DNA of 64,000 nt from Streptomyces coeruleorubidus (GTDB taxonomy: Bacteria > Actinomycetota > Actinomycetes > Streptomycetales > Streptomycetaceae), in the NCBI RefSeq assembly GCF_008705135.1, contig NZ_CP023694.1, forward strand, positions 1,612,001 to 1,676,000, in the 5' to 3' direction. Position numbers and translations under genes: made by a program. Below, one piece after another: positions 25,731-34,678 of this stretch. Position 1 is the stretch's first letter. Each line of letters begins with the position of its first letter. The notes under the pieces are model-generated. The model did no database searches. It saw only the letters and a list, made by a program, of their open reading frames with translations, and was not told the DNA's origin.

Positions 25731-26678
25731 TCACACGAGCATCACCGGCTCCTTGGCCCTTACGCCGCGCGCCTCGCCCACCGCGAGCCCCGCCACCGAG
25801 CCCAGCATCAGCAACGTCCCGGCCAGCGTCGCCGCCGTGAGGTGCTCACCGAGCAGTACGACGGCGAGCACCGCCGCGCTCACCGGCTCCAGCAGCATGA
25901 TCACCGAGACGGTGGCCGACCGTACGACGGCCGCGCCCGCGAAGTAGAGGCCGTAGGCGAGGGCCGTGGGGACGGCGGCGACGTACGCCAGCACGACCAG
26001 GACCCGGCCGGGGTCCTCGGTGTGCGGCAGCAGCCCCTCGGACAGGGCGAACGGCAACAGGCACAGGCTCGTGACGGCGAAGGCCCCGACGGTCGTCCGG
26101 GAGGCGTCGGCCTCGCCGCCGCGGCCCCACCGGCGGATGAGCAGCGTCATCACGCTGTACCCGGCCGCGGACAGCAGCGCGAGCAGCACACCCCACGGGC
26201 GCACGGTCGTGCCCCCGCCGCCGAGGACGAGGACCGCGAGCCCGGTGAGCGCGCCCGCGACCGCGGCGGCTCCGCCCCGGCCGAGGCGCTCGGCGAGCGT
26301 CAGCCGGGCGCCGAGCGCGATGAGCACCGGTCCGGCGCCCAGGGTGACGACCGTGGCGACGGCGAGGCCGGTGGCGGAGACGGCCGCGAAGTAGGCCGTC
26401 TGGAACACCGCGAGCCCGATTCCGGTGACGCCGGCGCGCAGCGTCCGGCGGCTCAGCGGCTCCCGTACGGCGGCCCGGGCGCGCGGCCGGACGAGCCGGA
26501 CGGCGAGCAGCAGCACGAGTCCGGTGGCGCAGCGCCAGAAGGAGAGGGCGACGGGGCCCATGTCACTGGCCTGGTAGACCAGTGAGGCGGCCGCGCCCGC
26601 GGTGCCCCAGGCGACACCGGCGACGATCAGATAGAGGAGGCCTCGCCCTACGGGCAGGCCGGAGGCAGTGTTCGACAC
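25731..26678 (-). CDS. EamA-family transporter (second copy)
   Basis: A 315-residue DMT transporter with two repeats. The first starts [21 protein letters not shown] and the second [43 protein letters not shown] carries the conserved C-terminal EP...GE motif. It is on the same strand as the neighbouring EamA gene (26906-27940) but 227 bases away, so separate promoters are likely. Substrate unknown. Confidence 0.88.
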   Translation of the reverse strand: MSNTASGLPVGRGLLYLIVAGVAWGTAGAAASLVYQASDMGPVALSFWRCATGLVLLLAVRLVRPRARAAVREPLSRRTLRAGVTGIGLAVFQTAYFAAVSATGLAVATVVTLGAGPVLIALGARLTLAERLGRGGAAAVAGALTGLAVLVLGGGGTTVRPWGVLLALLSAAGYSVMTLLIRRWGRGGEADASRTTVGAFAVTSLCLLPFALSEGLLPHTEDPGRVLVVLAYVAAVPTALAYGLYFAGAAVVRSATVSVIMLLEPVSAAVLAVVLLGEHLTAATLAGTLLMLGSVAGLAVGEARGVRAKEPVMLV

Positions 26679-26905
26679 GTGTTCTCTCCGCAGACGCGCA
26701 CGGCGCGCCGCGCGGGAGCGGCGGCGGCTGGTGCGCGGAAGTTCGGGAAGGGCCCCGGATCACGTCGATCAGCGGGGTCCGCGGACTTCGTCTGCGGGCA
26801 GCACCGTTCGGCCCGGCGGTGACATGCCGGGCGCGGTTTCCGGAGGGCCCGCCTCAGGCGGCCGGAGGCGGAAGAACGAGTGCGTTCGAAGGCATGATCG
26901 GCACC
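26679..26905. other. Intergenic region between two EamA genes
   Basis: No coding frame or convincing promoter pair is seen. A CCGCC-TCA-GGCGG hairpin near 26849-26861 is weak and could be a terminator for the upstream minus-strand EamA gene. Confidence 0.35.
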
Positions 26906-27940
26906 TTATGCGGCCCTGCCGGGCCGGGACAACTTCCTTTCCGGGCCGCCGCTCGCCACCGGCTGCCCGGAGCCCTTCGAGGGCGTCGAGGACTGTGCGA
27001 TGAACGCGCCCACCAGCACGATCACGCCACCGGCGAGCTGCGGCGCCGACAGGTGCTCGCCCAGCAGGATCCAGGCCAGGACGGTGGCGATGACCGCTTC
27101 GAGACAGGCCACGACACCGGCGACCTGCGGGGAGAGCCGCCGCACGGCGAGCACGCCGGTGACGTACGCGACGACCGTGGCGACGAGGACGATCCAGGCC
27201 AGCAGGGCGAACGCGGCGACGGGCCTGCCGTCCATGCGCGCGGTGCCCGTGAGCACGGACCAGTCCATGTTCCAGGGCCGGGCGACGACGGTCAGCACGG
27301 CCGCGCCGACGAGCAGGCCGTAGGCGATGACGCCGAGCGGGTCGGGCGCCTCGTCCCCGGCGTCACTGCCCTGGTCGGAGAGGACGAAGTAGCCGACCTG
27401 GCAGCAGGCCGCGCCGAGTGCGAGCAGCAGTCCCAGGGCATCGAAGCCGAGCCCCGACCACACCTCGACGACGCACGCGAGACCGCCGACGGCAAGGACG
27501 ACACCGACCGCCGCGGCTCGCGTCACTGGCCGCCGCTGCACGAACCGCACCCAGCCCAGCACGAGGGCGGGCGCCAGGTACTCGATGAGCAGCGCCACCC
27601 CGACGGGGATACGGGAGAGCGCGGCGAAGTAGCAGGCCTGGACACCGGCGACGGCCAGCAGCCCGAACCCGATGAGCAGTCCGGGCCGGCGGCGCAGCAG
27701 CGCGCGGTGGCGCACGGCGAGCGGCAGCATCACCAGGGCCGCCCCCGCCACGCGCAGCCACACCACGTGCAGCGGGTCCAGGCCCGCCTCGATCAGCGGC
27801 TTGGCCGCGACACCGGATCCGCCGAAGGCGACCGCGGACAGGAGCGCGAGGCCGAGGCCCACACCCTTGCCGTGCCTGGGGCTGCTGGGACTGCTGGGGC
27901 TGCTGTCAGACGTACGCACCGGCACATGATGACAGGCCAT
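26906..27940 (-). CDS. EamA-family transporter (third copy)
   Basis: A 344-residue DMT transporter. GLALLSAVAFGGSGVAAKPL begins repeat one, with IEYLAPALVLGWVRF its conserved end; LLALGAACCQVGYFVLSDQ begins repeat two and LEAVIATVLAWILLGEHLS carries the GE motif. The N-terminal Ser/Pro run (SDSSPSSPSSPRHG) is a short cytoplasmic leader. The exact start is uncertain: ATG 27940 is given and GTG 27925 is possible, neither with a strong ribosome site. The substrate is unknown. Confidence 0.85.
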   Translation of the reverse strand: MACHHVPVRTSDSSPSSPSSPRHGKGVGLGLALLSAVAFGGSGVAAKPLIEAGLDPLHVVWLRVAGAALVMLPLAVRHRALLRRRPGLLIGFGLLAVAGVQACYFAALSRIPVGVALLIEYLAPALVLGWVRFVQRRPVTRAAAVGVVLAVGGLACVVEVWSGLGFDALGLLLALGAACCQVGYFVLSDQGSDAGDEAPDPLGVIAYGLLVGAAVLTVVARPWNMDWSVLTGTARMDGRPVAAFALLAWIVLVATVVAYVTGVLAVRRLSPQVAGVVACLEAVIATVLAWILLGEHLSAPQLAGGVIVLVGAFIAQSSTPSKGSGQPVASGGPERKLSRPGRAA

Positions 27941-28011
27941 GACAGGAGCGTCACCCCTTATGGCACCTGTCCTACTGTCCGGACACGAGGAGCGGCTCCG
28001 CGAGGGACCGG

Positions 28012-28611
28012 TCAGTAAGCGCCTTCGCCACCACTCACGCACTCCTGAGACCGGTCAGCGCACTCCTCGGACCGGTCGAGACCTTCCTGAGGCCGCTCGG
28101 ACCAGCCGTCGAGCCGGGCGAGCACCGCGTGCGGGTCGATCCCGGCACGCCGGAGCACCTCGACCGCGCGCGACTGCGAGTCGACGACGATCGCGGTGAG
28201 CAGATCGACACCGCGGGCCGGTCCCCCGTGTCGCTCGGCACGTTCGCAGGCGTACTCCATCGAGGCCGCGGCCAGCGGCGAGAAGCCCGCGGTCTCCGTC
28301 ACCATGGGGACGGCGCCGGAGTCCTCGACGCCGCTCTGCCAGCGCAGGCCGTATCCGATGCTGCGCTGGACGAGGTAGCCGAGCAGCCGCGCGATCTGCG
28401 GCCCCTCGCCGACGACGGCACGCGCCTCGGGGTCGGACTCCAGCAGCGAGTGGAGCAGATGGGCGGTGTCGATCTGCCGGTCCGCGTCCCTGACCGCTCT
28501 CCGGCGGGCACCGGTGACCACCGATGCCAGCTCGTCACTGAGCCTGGCATCGTTCTCCGCGCGGTGGATGCCGTGCTCATGCGCCGACTGGCGGGGGATA
28601 CGGGATTGCAC
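28012..28611 (-). CDS. Stand-alone Clp_N domain protein
   Basis: A 199-residue protein with the two-repeat Clp N-terminal fold. IDTAHLLHSLLESDPEARAVV and RGVDLLTAIVVDSQSRAVEVLRRAGID are the two Clp_N repeats, each with the typical HLL..LL pattern. It lacks AAA+ ATPase domains, so it may be an adaptor or competitor of ClpC or ClpA rather than a chaperone. The C-terminal tail (EGLDRSEECADRSQECVSGG) is encoded by short repeats and has Cys pairs. The GTG 28611 start is provisional. Its partner is not visible. Confidence 0.8.
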   Translation of the reverse strand: MQSRIPRQSAHEHGIHRAENDARLSDELASVVTGARRRAVRDADRQIDTAHLLHSLLESDPEARAVVGEGPQIARLLGYLVQRSIGYGLRWQSGVEDSGAVPMVTETAGFSPLAAASMEYACERAERHGGPARGVDLLTAIVVDSQSRAVEVLRRAGIDPHAVLARLDGWSERPQEGLDRSEECADRSQECVSGGEGAY

Positions 28612-28833
28612 ACCCCTACCCCATCAGTCCCGGCGGCCCGGGTCATCCCCGGAGCGGAGCATCTTCGCGTCCCACGGAAAGTGGACACCGCAGGCCGGAA
28701 TCTCCTCCTTACGGAGGACATCAGGCTGTTTCACCGGACACCCCGAAATGGCTGACGGTTCATCAGTATTGAACATTGCGGCCGTCGCGGCTACGTTCCG
28801 CGACATCCCAGCCCGACGCGAAGAGGTGGTCGC

Positions 28834-29262
28834 ATGGCCGAAGTGAGCGCGGAGTCACGCATCGGGGCGCCGGCCGAGAAGGTGTGGGTCACACTCACGG
28901 ACTGGTCCAGGTACGGCGAGTGGAACGCGACCCACACGAGCTTCCCGTCGGGAGGCCCCGAGCCCCTCGAAGTGGGTGCCGCGTTCCAGGAGAACATGCG
29001 GCTCATGAACTTCCCGGCCGAGGTGGAGTGGACCGTCGAGACACTGGAACCGGCCCGGGTGCTCGCCATCCGCGGCAAGGGCCCGATGGGCGTGACCGTC
29101 GCGACGCGCTACACCCTCACACCCGACGGCGACGCGACGACGGTGCGCATCGACGGCGCGTTCACGGGCGCGACGGTGTCGCTGATGGCGGGCAGACTCA
29201 AGGACTCGGCCACGGCCGCCCTCAACGAGTCGCTGCGCAAGCTGGACGGCCTGGTGACCTGA
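28834..29262 (+). CDS. SRPBCC-family protein
   Basis: A 142-residue START-like protein. AEVSAESRIGAPAEKVWVTLTDWSRYGEWN is the first strand-helix pair, and LVNLESLRK-like packing is seen in KDSATAALNESLRKLDGL, the long C-terminal helix. Members bind hydrophobic ligands or act as polyketide cyclases. ATG 28834 follows GAGGTGG. A CTGA-N7-TCAG inverted sequence near 28752-28766 could be an operator. It is followed by a perfect 14-bp terminator shared with the converging PadR gene. Confidence 0.85.
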   Translation: MAEVSAESRIGAPAEKVWVTLTDWSRYGEWNATHTSFPSGGPEPLEVGAAFQENMRLMNFPAEVEWTVETLEPARVLAIRGKGPMGVTVATRYTLTPDGDATTVRIDGAFTGATVSLMAGRLKDSATAALNESLRKLDGLVT

Positions 29263-29312
29263 CACCCCGGGCACCGGCGACATCCCCGGCGGCACACACC
29301 CGGCACAGGCCG

Positions 29313-29344
29313 AGGCGCCCCGTGGATCACTCCACGGGGCGCCT
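29313..29344. terminator. Bidirectional hairpin terminator
   Basis: A perfect 14-bp stem (AGGCGCCCCGTGGA and its complement) closes on a TCAC loop. It lies between the 3' ends of the SRPBCC gene and the converging PadR gene, so it can end transcription from both sides. Confidence 0.9.
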
Positions 29345-29370
29345 GCGGGCACCGCACTCGGACGACGCTC

Positions 29371-29450
29371 GATCGCTCAGTCTTCGTAAGCCCTCGTCAG
29401 TCCGCGTCAGCGCTCGTCAGTCCTCGTCAGTCCTCGTCAGTCCTCGTCGG
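29371..29450. repeat. Decanucleotide tandem repeat at the PadR 3' end
   Basis: Eight contiguous 10-base units, consensus TCCTCGTCAG, run from 29371 to 29450. The last three are nearly identical and the outer ones more diverged. The final units hold the stop codon and C-terminal residues of the minus-strand PadR gene (the unit reads as GAGGACTGAC on that strand). Since 10 is not a multiple of 3, gain or loss of a unit changes where the protein ends. Confidence 0.85.
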
Positions 29451-30066
29451 CGAGGATCAGATACAGCTTCTTGCGGGCTTCATTGATGACGCCGAGCGCC
29501 TTCTCCCGCTGCTCCTTGCTGCCGGTCTTCCAGACCTGACCGAAGGCCTCCATGAGACCGAAGCCGGCCTGGCGGATCTCGCCGAGAGCCTCCCAGTCGA
29601 CTCCGCGGGAGGCCTCTTCCCAGGGCGCCTCGGGCCCCTCTTCGGCCGCGGTGCGACCCGCCTCGGTGAGCGAGAACAACTTCTTGCCGCCCTCGGACTC
29701 ACTCGCGATCAGGCCCTCGTCCTCCAGCAACTGGAGGGTGGGGTACACCGAGCCGGGACTGGGCTTCCACGCCCCGCCGCTGCGCTCGGCGATCTCCTGG
29801 ATCATCTCGTAGCCGTGCATCGGCCGGTCCTTCAGCAGGGCCAGGATCGAGGCCCGTACGTCACCGCGCCGCGCCCGCCCCCTCGGCCCGCCGCGCCCTC
29901 GTCCGCCCCAGGGCCCGGGACCGAAGCCCGGGCCACCGGGCCCGCCCCAGCCGGGGCCGCCCGGCCCGAACGGCCCGAAGGCCGCACGCAGCCCCTCGAA
30001 GGCGCCCCGGCCGCCGTGACGCGGTCCGCCGTGGCCATGTCCGTGCTCAAATCCGTGAGTATGCAT
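29437..30066 (-). CDS. PadR-family regulator with His/Gly-rich N-terminus
   Basis: A 209-residue regulator. The first 60 residues are very rich in His, Gly and Pro (MHTHGFEHGHGHGG, PGGPGWGGPGGPGFGPG) and could bind nickel, zinc or another metal. The PadR winged helix follows (RRGDVRASILALLKDRPMHG, then KPSPGSVYPTLQLLEDEGLI), then a C-terminal dimerisation helix region. ATG 30066 with GGAGAG upstream is chosen over codons further upstream. A CGATATATCG palindrome 46 bases upstream is a candidate autoregulatory site. The gene ends inside a 10-base repeat, so its tail may vary. Confidence 0.9.
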   Translation of the reverse strand: MHTHGFEHGHGHGGPRHGGRGAFEGLRAAFGPFGPGGPGWGGPGGPGFGPGPWGGRGRGGPRGRARRGDVRASILALLKDRPMHGYEMIQEIAERSGGAWKPSPGSVYPTLQLLEDEGLIASESEGGKKLFSLTEAGRTAAEEGPEAPWEEASRGVDWEALGEIRQAGFGLMEAFGQVWKTGSKEQREKALGVINEARKKLYLILADED

Positions 30067-30111
30067 CGCCAACACTCTCCATTCCATCGTTGATCTGTCG
30101 CGATGCCTCAA

Positions 30112-30121
30112 CGATATATCG
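30112..30121. promoter_or_regulatory. Candidate PadR operator
   Basis: CGATATATCG is a perfect 10-bp palindrome in an otherwise GC-rich promoter, 46 bases before the PadR start. PadR proteins commonly bind AT-rich symmetric sites that overlap their own promoter. Confidence 0.55.
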
Positions 30122-30243
30122 GTAGTGTTCGGATGGCAAGGCCCGGACCGGGGCCACACTCACCATGAGAACGGCGGGAAACCGGGCCAGTACTCGCGAA
30201 TTGGCCTTGGCCTGCCGCTTCGGCGGACCTCTAACGTCCAGGC

Positions 30244-31062
30244 ATGCGGATTCACATCGTCGACGCCTTCACCGATCGCCCCTTCTCCGGAAACCCGGCC
30301 GGGGTCGTTCTCCTGAACGACGCGGACGCCTTCCAGGACGACACCCGACTCCAGAACATCGCCTTGGAGGTCAACCACTCCGAGACGGCCTTCGCCCGTC
30401 CCCTCCCCGAGGGCGGCGAGGCCGACTGGGCGCTGCGCTGGTTCACGCCGGCCACGGAGGTCGCGATGTGCGGTCACGCGACCCTGGCCACCGCCCACGT
30501 CCTGCACACCACCGGCACCCACGAGGGCCCGGTACGGTTCGCCACCCGCAGCGGCGTCCTCGTGGCCACTCCCGCCGGAGACGGCTCCGTGACGCTGGAC
30601 TTCCCCACGGCTCCGCTCACCCGGGTCGACCCGCCGGACGGCCTCGCCGAGGCCCTGGGCACCGAGCCGCTCACCGTCCTCGACACCGGCCCGAACGTCG
30701 GCGACCTGCTGGTCGAGGTCGCCGACGAGAAGACGGTGCACGGCCTCCGCCCCGACCTCAGGGCCCTCGCCGCCCACTCCGAGCGCGGTGTCATCGCCAC
30801 GGCTCGCGCGGACGACCCCGACCGGGGCTACGACTTCGTCTCGCGCTGTTTCTTCCCGAACGTCGGCATCGACGAGGACCCGGTGACCGGCAGCGCCCAC
30901 ACCGCGCTCGCCCCGTTCTGGTCCGCGCGCCTCGGCAGCCCCCGCCTCACCGGCCTCCAGGCCTCACCCCGCTCCGGCCGCGTCCGCACGGAGCTGCGCG
31001 GTGACCGCACCCTGCTGACCGGCCGGGCTGTCACCGTCATCGAGGGCGAGCTGCTGGCCTGA
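30244..31062 (+). CDS. PhzF-family isomerase/epimerase-like protein
   Basis: A 272-residue protein with the PhzF fold. VDAFTDRPFSGNPAGVV is the N-terminal signature; EVNHSETAF holds the catalytic Glu and DEDPVTGSAH the second conserved acidic and Gly-Ser motif. PhzF in phenazine synthesis isomerises trans-2,3-dihydro-3-hydroxyanthranilate, but most homologues have unknown substrates. A TAACGT hexamer 9 bases before ATG 30244 and no ribosome site suggest a leaderless transcript. No phenazine genes are nearby. Confidence 0.93.
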   Translation: MRIHIVDAFTDRPFSGNPAGVVLLNDADAFQDDTRLQNIALEVNHSETAFARPLPEGGEADWALRWFTPATEVAMCGHATLATAHVLHTTGTHEGPVRFATRSGVLVATPAGDGSVTLDFPTAPLTRVDPPDGLAEALGTEPLTVLDTGPNVGDLLVEVADEKTVHGLRPDLRALAAHSERGVIATARADDPDRGYDFVSRCFFPNVGIDEDPVTGSAHTALAPFWSARLGSPRLTGLQASPRSGRVRTELRGDRTLLTGRAVTVIEGELLA

Positions 31063-31083
31063 GACGCCCCCTTCCCAGGTCCC

Positions 31084-31899
31084 TCACGCCGTCGGCAGCC
31101 AGCCGACCTTGCCCGCCAGCAGGGCGTACCCCACGAAGGCACCGATGTCGAGCAGCGAGTGGGCCACCACCAGCGGGCCCACTCGCCCCCAGCGGCGGTA
31201 CAGGTAGACGAACACCACGCCCATGACCATGTTGCCGATGAAGCCGCCGATGCCCTGGTAGAGGTGGTACGAGCCGCGCAGGACCGAGCTGCCCACCAGC
31301 GCGGCCATCGGTGTCCACCCCAGCCGGTCCAGTCGGCGCAGCAGGTAGCCGACGACGATGACTTCCTCCAGCACCGCGTTCTGGATCGCCGAGAGGATCA
31401 GCACGGGGTACTTCCACCACACGTCGGGCAGCGCCTCGGGCACCACGGTGAGGTTGAAGCCGAAGCCCCGGGCGGCCAGGTAGAAGGCGATTCCGGTGCT
31501 GCCGATGACCGCCGCGATCGCCGCCCCGCGGCCGAGGTCGGGCCAGGGCCGGGTGCGGTCGAAGCCGATGCTGCGCAGGCCCGCGCCCTCGCGCAGCAGG
31601 AAGTGCGCGACGAGTGCGACGGGCACGAGCGCGGTGGTGATCCCGAAGAGCTGCCAGGCCAGGTCGAGCCAGGGACGGCCGGGCGCGGCCGAGGCGTTCA
31701 GGGTGGCCGCCTGGTCCTTCAGTCCGCCGGGCTTGGTGACCGAGCCGATGAAGCTGATCAGGGCGGAGACCCCGCTCGCACCCAGCGAGAGCGCCAGCAC
31801 GAGCAGCGTCTCGTTGCGGAGCATCCGCCGCGAGAGCCGCTGCTGGGGAATGGAATCGTCGGCCCCCGGGCCCGCCTCCGCCTGCACACCTGCCTCCAC
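31084..31899 (-). CDS. CPBP-family intramembrane metalloprotease
   Basis: A 271-residue membrane protein with about seven hydrophobic segments. The CPBP/Abi motifs are visible: EE in QNAVLEEVIVVGYLLRRL (Glu-Glu and the Arg pair), then SVLRGSYHLYQG, and a final HSLLD with the second His. The first 30 residues are a basic, Gln/Pro leader. CPBP proteins act in prenyl-protein processing, bacteriocin immunity or, in many cases, unknown signalling. The GTG 31899 start has no strong ribosome site. It is on the minus strand just after the GCS2-family gene. Confidence 0.88.
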   Translation of the reverse strand: MEAGVQAEAGPGADDSIPQQRLSRRMLRNETLLVLALSLGASGVSALISFIGSVTKPGGLKDQAATLNASAAPGRPWLDLAWQLFGITTALVPVALVAHFLLREGAGLRSIGFDRTRPWPDLGRGAAIAAVIGSTGIAFYLAARGFGFNLTVVPEALPDVWWKYPVLILSAIQNAVLEEVIVVGYLLRRLDRLGWTPMAALVGSSVLRGSYHLYQGIGGFIGNMVMGVVFVYLYRRWGRVGPLVVAHSLLDIGAFVGYALLAGKVGWLPTA

Positions 31900-31954
31900 T
31901 TCACCGACCTGTCGGATCAGTATGAGGGCAGCAGGAGATCGGCCCGGCGGCGCA

Positions 31955-33472
31955 TCAGCCCAACGGCACCGGCTCCGGCGACCCCACAGGCCAGGTGTGC
32001 ACCGGCTCCCCCTTGTGCATCAGCTCCCGGTAGCGCCGGGTCGTGGCCGCCAGCGCGGCGTCCCTCGGGTGGCCCGCGTCCAGCGCCTTGTGGAAGGTCG
32101 CGGCCTGCCAGCTCGCCCCGTTCACCCTGCGCCGGCACCGCTCCTCGATCACACCCAGGTACAGATCGCGGTCGGCCGGCTCCACGCCCCACGCGTCCAG
32201 CCCGGCCTCGGCGAGCGGCAGCAGCTCGTCGCGGACCAGGCTCACCGCGTCGACCTGCGCGGTCCCGCCGTAGCGGCCGCGCCGGGGCCAGGTGAAGCGG
32301 GCGTCGATGCCGTCCTTGCAGGCGGCGTCGAAGTTGGCTGCGGCCGCCTCGAACGGCAGCCGGGACCACACCGGCCGGGCCTCCTCGGCGAGGGCGCGGA
32401 CGAGGCCGTAGTAGAAGGCGGCGTTGGCCACGACGTCGATGACGGTGGGTCCGGCGGGCAGGACGCGGTTCTCCACGCGCAGGTGGGGGACGCCGTCGGC
32501 GATGCCGTAGACCGGGCGGTTCCAGCGGTAGACCGTCCCGTTGTGCAGGACGAGCTCGGCGAGACTCGGGACTCCGCCCTGGTCGAGCACCTCCAGCGGG
32601 TCCTCGTCGTCACAGATCGGCAGCAGCGCCGGGTAGTAGCGCAGGTTCTCCTCGAACAGGTCGTACGCCGAGCTGATCCAGCGCTCACCGAACCAGGTCC
32701 TCGGCCGGACGCCCTGGGCCTGGAGTTCGGGCGGGCGGGTGTCGGTGGACTGCTGGAACAGCGGGGGCCGCGACTCGCGCCACAGCTCTCGGCCGAAGAG
32801 GAAGGGCGAGTTGGCGCCGACGGCGATCTGCGCGGCGGCGACCGCCTGGGCCGCGTTCCACACGTCGGCGAAGCGGGCAGGCGTGACCTGGAGGTGCAGT
32901 TGCACGGAGGTGCAGGCGGCCTCCGGCGCGATGGACTTGGACGTGCAGCTCAGGTGTTCCACGCCGGCGATGTCGAGGGTGAACTCCTCGCCGCGGGCGG
33001 CCACGATCTGGTCGTTGAGGAGGGTGTAGCGGTCGACGTCGGAGAGGTTCGACGACACCAGGTCGTCCCGGTCGAGGGTCGGCAGAATACCGATCATCAC
33101 GATTCCCGCGTCGACCTCGCCGGCTTTCCGGTCGGCATATGCCAGTGACGTACGGAGTTCCTCGGCGAGCCGGTCGAATACCCGGTCACCCAAGCGGTGT
33201 GGGGGAATGTTGACTTCCAGGTTGAACATGGCGAGTTCTGTTTGGAAATCACGACTCGCGATACGTTCGAGGACTTGCGCGTTCAACATTTTCGGCATGC
33301 CGTCGGTGCCCGCGAGATTCAACTCGATCTCCAGCCCCATGAGGTTCTTGGGGCGATCGAACCGCTTCTCCGCCAGGAGTCGCTCCAAGCCCGTCAGACA
33401 CCGACGGAGCTTGTCACGGTAGCGCTGGCGATCGGACAGGTCGAACCGGCCTGCCACGACCTTCTCCCCCAT
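31955..33472 (-). CDS. Glutamate-cysteine ligase GCS2-family protein
   Basis: A 505-residue ATP-grasp-like carboxylate-amine ligase of the GCS2 family. MGLEIELNLAGTDG near residue 37 is the ATP/metal-binding entry; FNLEVNIPPH and LQLHLQV are core strands, and GIADGVPHLRVENRVLPAGPT is the GCS2 signature. In glutathione-making bacteria this reaction joins glutamate and cysteine, but Streptomyces use mycothiol, so this homologue may make a different gamma-glutamyl compound. ATG 33472 is the likely start; the frame is open further upstream without coding character. No partner gene is adjacent. Confidence 0.87.
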   Translation of the reverse strand: MGEKVVAGRFDLSDRQRYRDKLRRCLTGLERLLAEKRFDRPKNLMGLEIELNLAGTDGMPKMLNAQVLERIASRDFQTELAMFNLEVNIPPHRLGDRVFDRLAEELRTSLAYADRKAGEVDAGIVMIGILPTLDRDDLVSSNLSDVDRYTLLNDQIVAARGEEFTLDIAGVEHLSCTSKSIAPEAACTSVQLHLQVTPARFADVWNAAQAVAAAQIAVGANSPFLFGRELWRESRPPLFQQSTDTRPPELQAQGVRPRTWFGERWISSAYDLFEENLRYYPALLPICDDEDPLEVLDQGGVPSLAELVLHNGTVYRWNRPVYGIADGVPHLRVENRVLPAGPTVIDVVANAAFYYGLVRALAEEARPVWSRLPFEAAAANFDAACKDGIDARFTWPRRGRYGGTAQVDAVSLVRDELLPLAEAGLDAWGVEPADRDLYLGVIEERCRRRVNGASWQAATFHKALDAGHPRDAALAATTRRYRELMHKGEPVHTWPVGSPEPVPLG

Positions 33473-34025
33473 CGAAGCGTCCCTCCTCGGATGGTGCGGG
33501 GCCGAAGATCCGGCCGCCGGGGTCCCGGTCAGGTGGAGGATGCCCAGCGAAAGCGATCGATAACGTCCCGGAGGGACCCGCCGACCGCTACGCTGGTCAC
33601 GTATGACCGGTGGCACATTCACTCGGCATGACACAGAGGCCGGGGTTTCGGGTAGTGCGCACTCGTGAAAAACGCCAACGAGAATGGGCCGACCGCCGCG
33701 GAGGCATTCGCCGAGGTCATCGCCGCGCACCCCGCGTGGAATCGGGATAATTCTCGCGTATCGCCGACCGAATGTACCCTTGTTCTACTCACCGGAAACG
33801 GCTAGACGAAACACAGTCTGAACCCGTGTCGTATAAACTCCGCGAACAAGGCAGAAGGTTGGCGCCCACGGTCGATGGGTCACGCCGTCGAGGCGATGTT
33901 CGGCGGACCCCACCCCCCTCTCGTTCTTGAGACCCTGGCCCCTGCCTCTCTGACCCCCGTGAGCTGACAGCGCCGTCCGCCCCCGCCCTCGTGCCGCCGT
34001 GCCTTTGAATGAGAGGCGACCCACC
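33473..34025. other. Long intergenic region upstream of an unknown gene
   Basis: About 550 bases without a secure gene. A possible 46-residue frame lies at 33665-33805 (see rejected items). A TATAAA hexamer near 33822-33827 could be a -10 element for the plus-strand unknown gene. Divergent promoters for the GCS2 gene and that gene should lie here. Confidence 0.4.
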
Positions 34026-34610
34026 ATGCCGCTGCATGTCCCGCCGGCTCCCGCGCCCGCACTCCGTTCCGTCCTCACTGCGCTCTCCTCTCCCACCGCG
34101 GTTCGCGAGGCCCGAACTCCCTCCCTGCTCCGCGCCCAGGGACCCGCCACTCCCGAGCTCCCCCTGCCCGTCCACGTCCTCGACCGGGTCACGGCAGAGG
34201 GCGTGTCGGCCACCCGGCTGGCCGGGTGGCGCTTCCTGATCCGCATCGGCGACCGCGCGGTGGCCGCGGCGGAGACCATGCTGACTCCCGACGGCTGGGC
34301 CTTCTCCCGCTTCTTCGAGGGCCCGTACATCACCTCCACCGAGCGCGCCCTGCGCCAGGCCGAGACGATGCCGCAGCCGTACCAGCCCCGCCTGCTGTCC
34401 GTACCCAGCCTGTACATGCTGACGCTCTGGCTGCACGAGGACTGCACCGCCGACGGCGCCACCGGCCATCCCGCCGCCACCGACCTGCTCGTCCCGCTGG
34501 CCCCCGCACCTCCCGGCATCGCGGCCCATCGCCCGCACCGTGTCGCCGAACTGCTTCCGGTGCTGACCCACCGGGTGACTCCCACGCGACTGCTCGGCTC
34601 ACCCGCCTGA
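34026..34610 (+). CDS. Conserved hypothetical protein (194 aa)
   Basis: A 194-residue protein starting MPLHVPPAPAPALRSVLTAL after a GAGAGG site. The core WRFLIRIGDRAVAAAETMLTPDGWAFSRFFEGPYI and YQPRLLSVPSLYMLTLWLHEDCTADG has good codon use and looks folded, but I do not recognise the family. The N-terminal Pro/Ala leader could be a flexible segment. It ends 26 bases before a strong terminator, so it is transcribed alone. No function can be proposed. Confidence 0.7.
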   Translation: MPLHVPPAPAPALRSVLTALSSPTAVREARTPSLLRAQGPATPELPLPVHVLDRVTAEGVSATRLAGWRFLIRIGDRAVAAAETMLTPDGWAFSRFFEGPYITSTERALRQAETMPQPYQPRLLSVPSLYMLTLWLHEDCTADGATGHPAATDLLVPLAPAPPGIAAHRPHRVAELLPVLTHRVTPTRLLGSPA

Positions 34611-34636
34611 AGCGCCGCACACCGAAGATCTCCGCG

Positions 34637-34676
34637 CCCCGTCGCCGAATTCCCGGCGGCGGGGTCGCCCCTTTTT
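34637..34676 (+). terminator. Rho-independent terminator
   Basis: An 11-bp GC-rich stem (CCCCGTCGCCG pairing with CGGCGGCGGGG, one G-T wobble) with a six-base loop is followed by TCGCCCCTTTTT. This ends the unknown plus-strand gene. The repeat array begins immediately after it. Confidence 0.85.
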
Positions 34677-34678
34677 GC

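Noticed and set aside
28752..28766. CTGA-N7-TCAG inverted sequence before the SRPBCC gene as an operator
   Set aside because: Only four-base arms; not enough symmetry to call without a regulator. Mentioned in the gene entry.
33665..33805. A 46-codon frame starting with GTG AAA AAC, product beginning MKNANENGPTAAEAFAEVIAAH
   Set aside because: Third-position base use is mixed and there is no ribosome site. It could be a real small protein, but I cannot support it from sequence alone.
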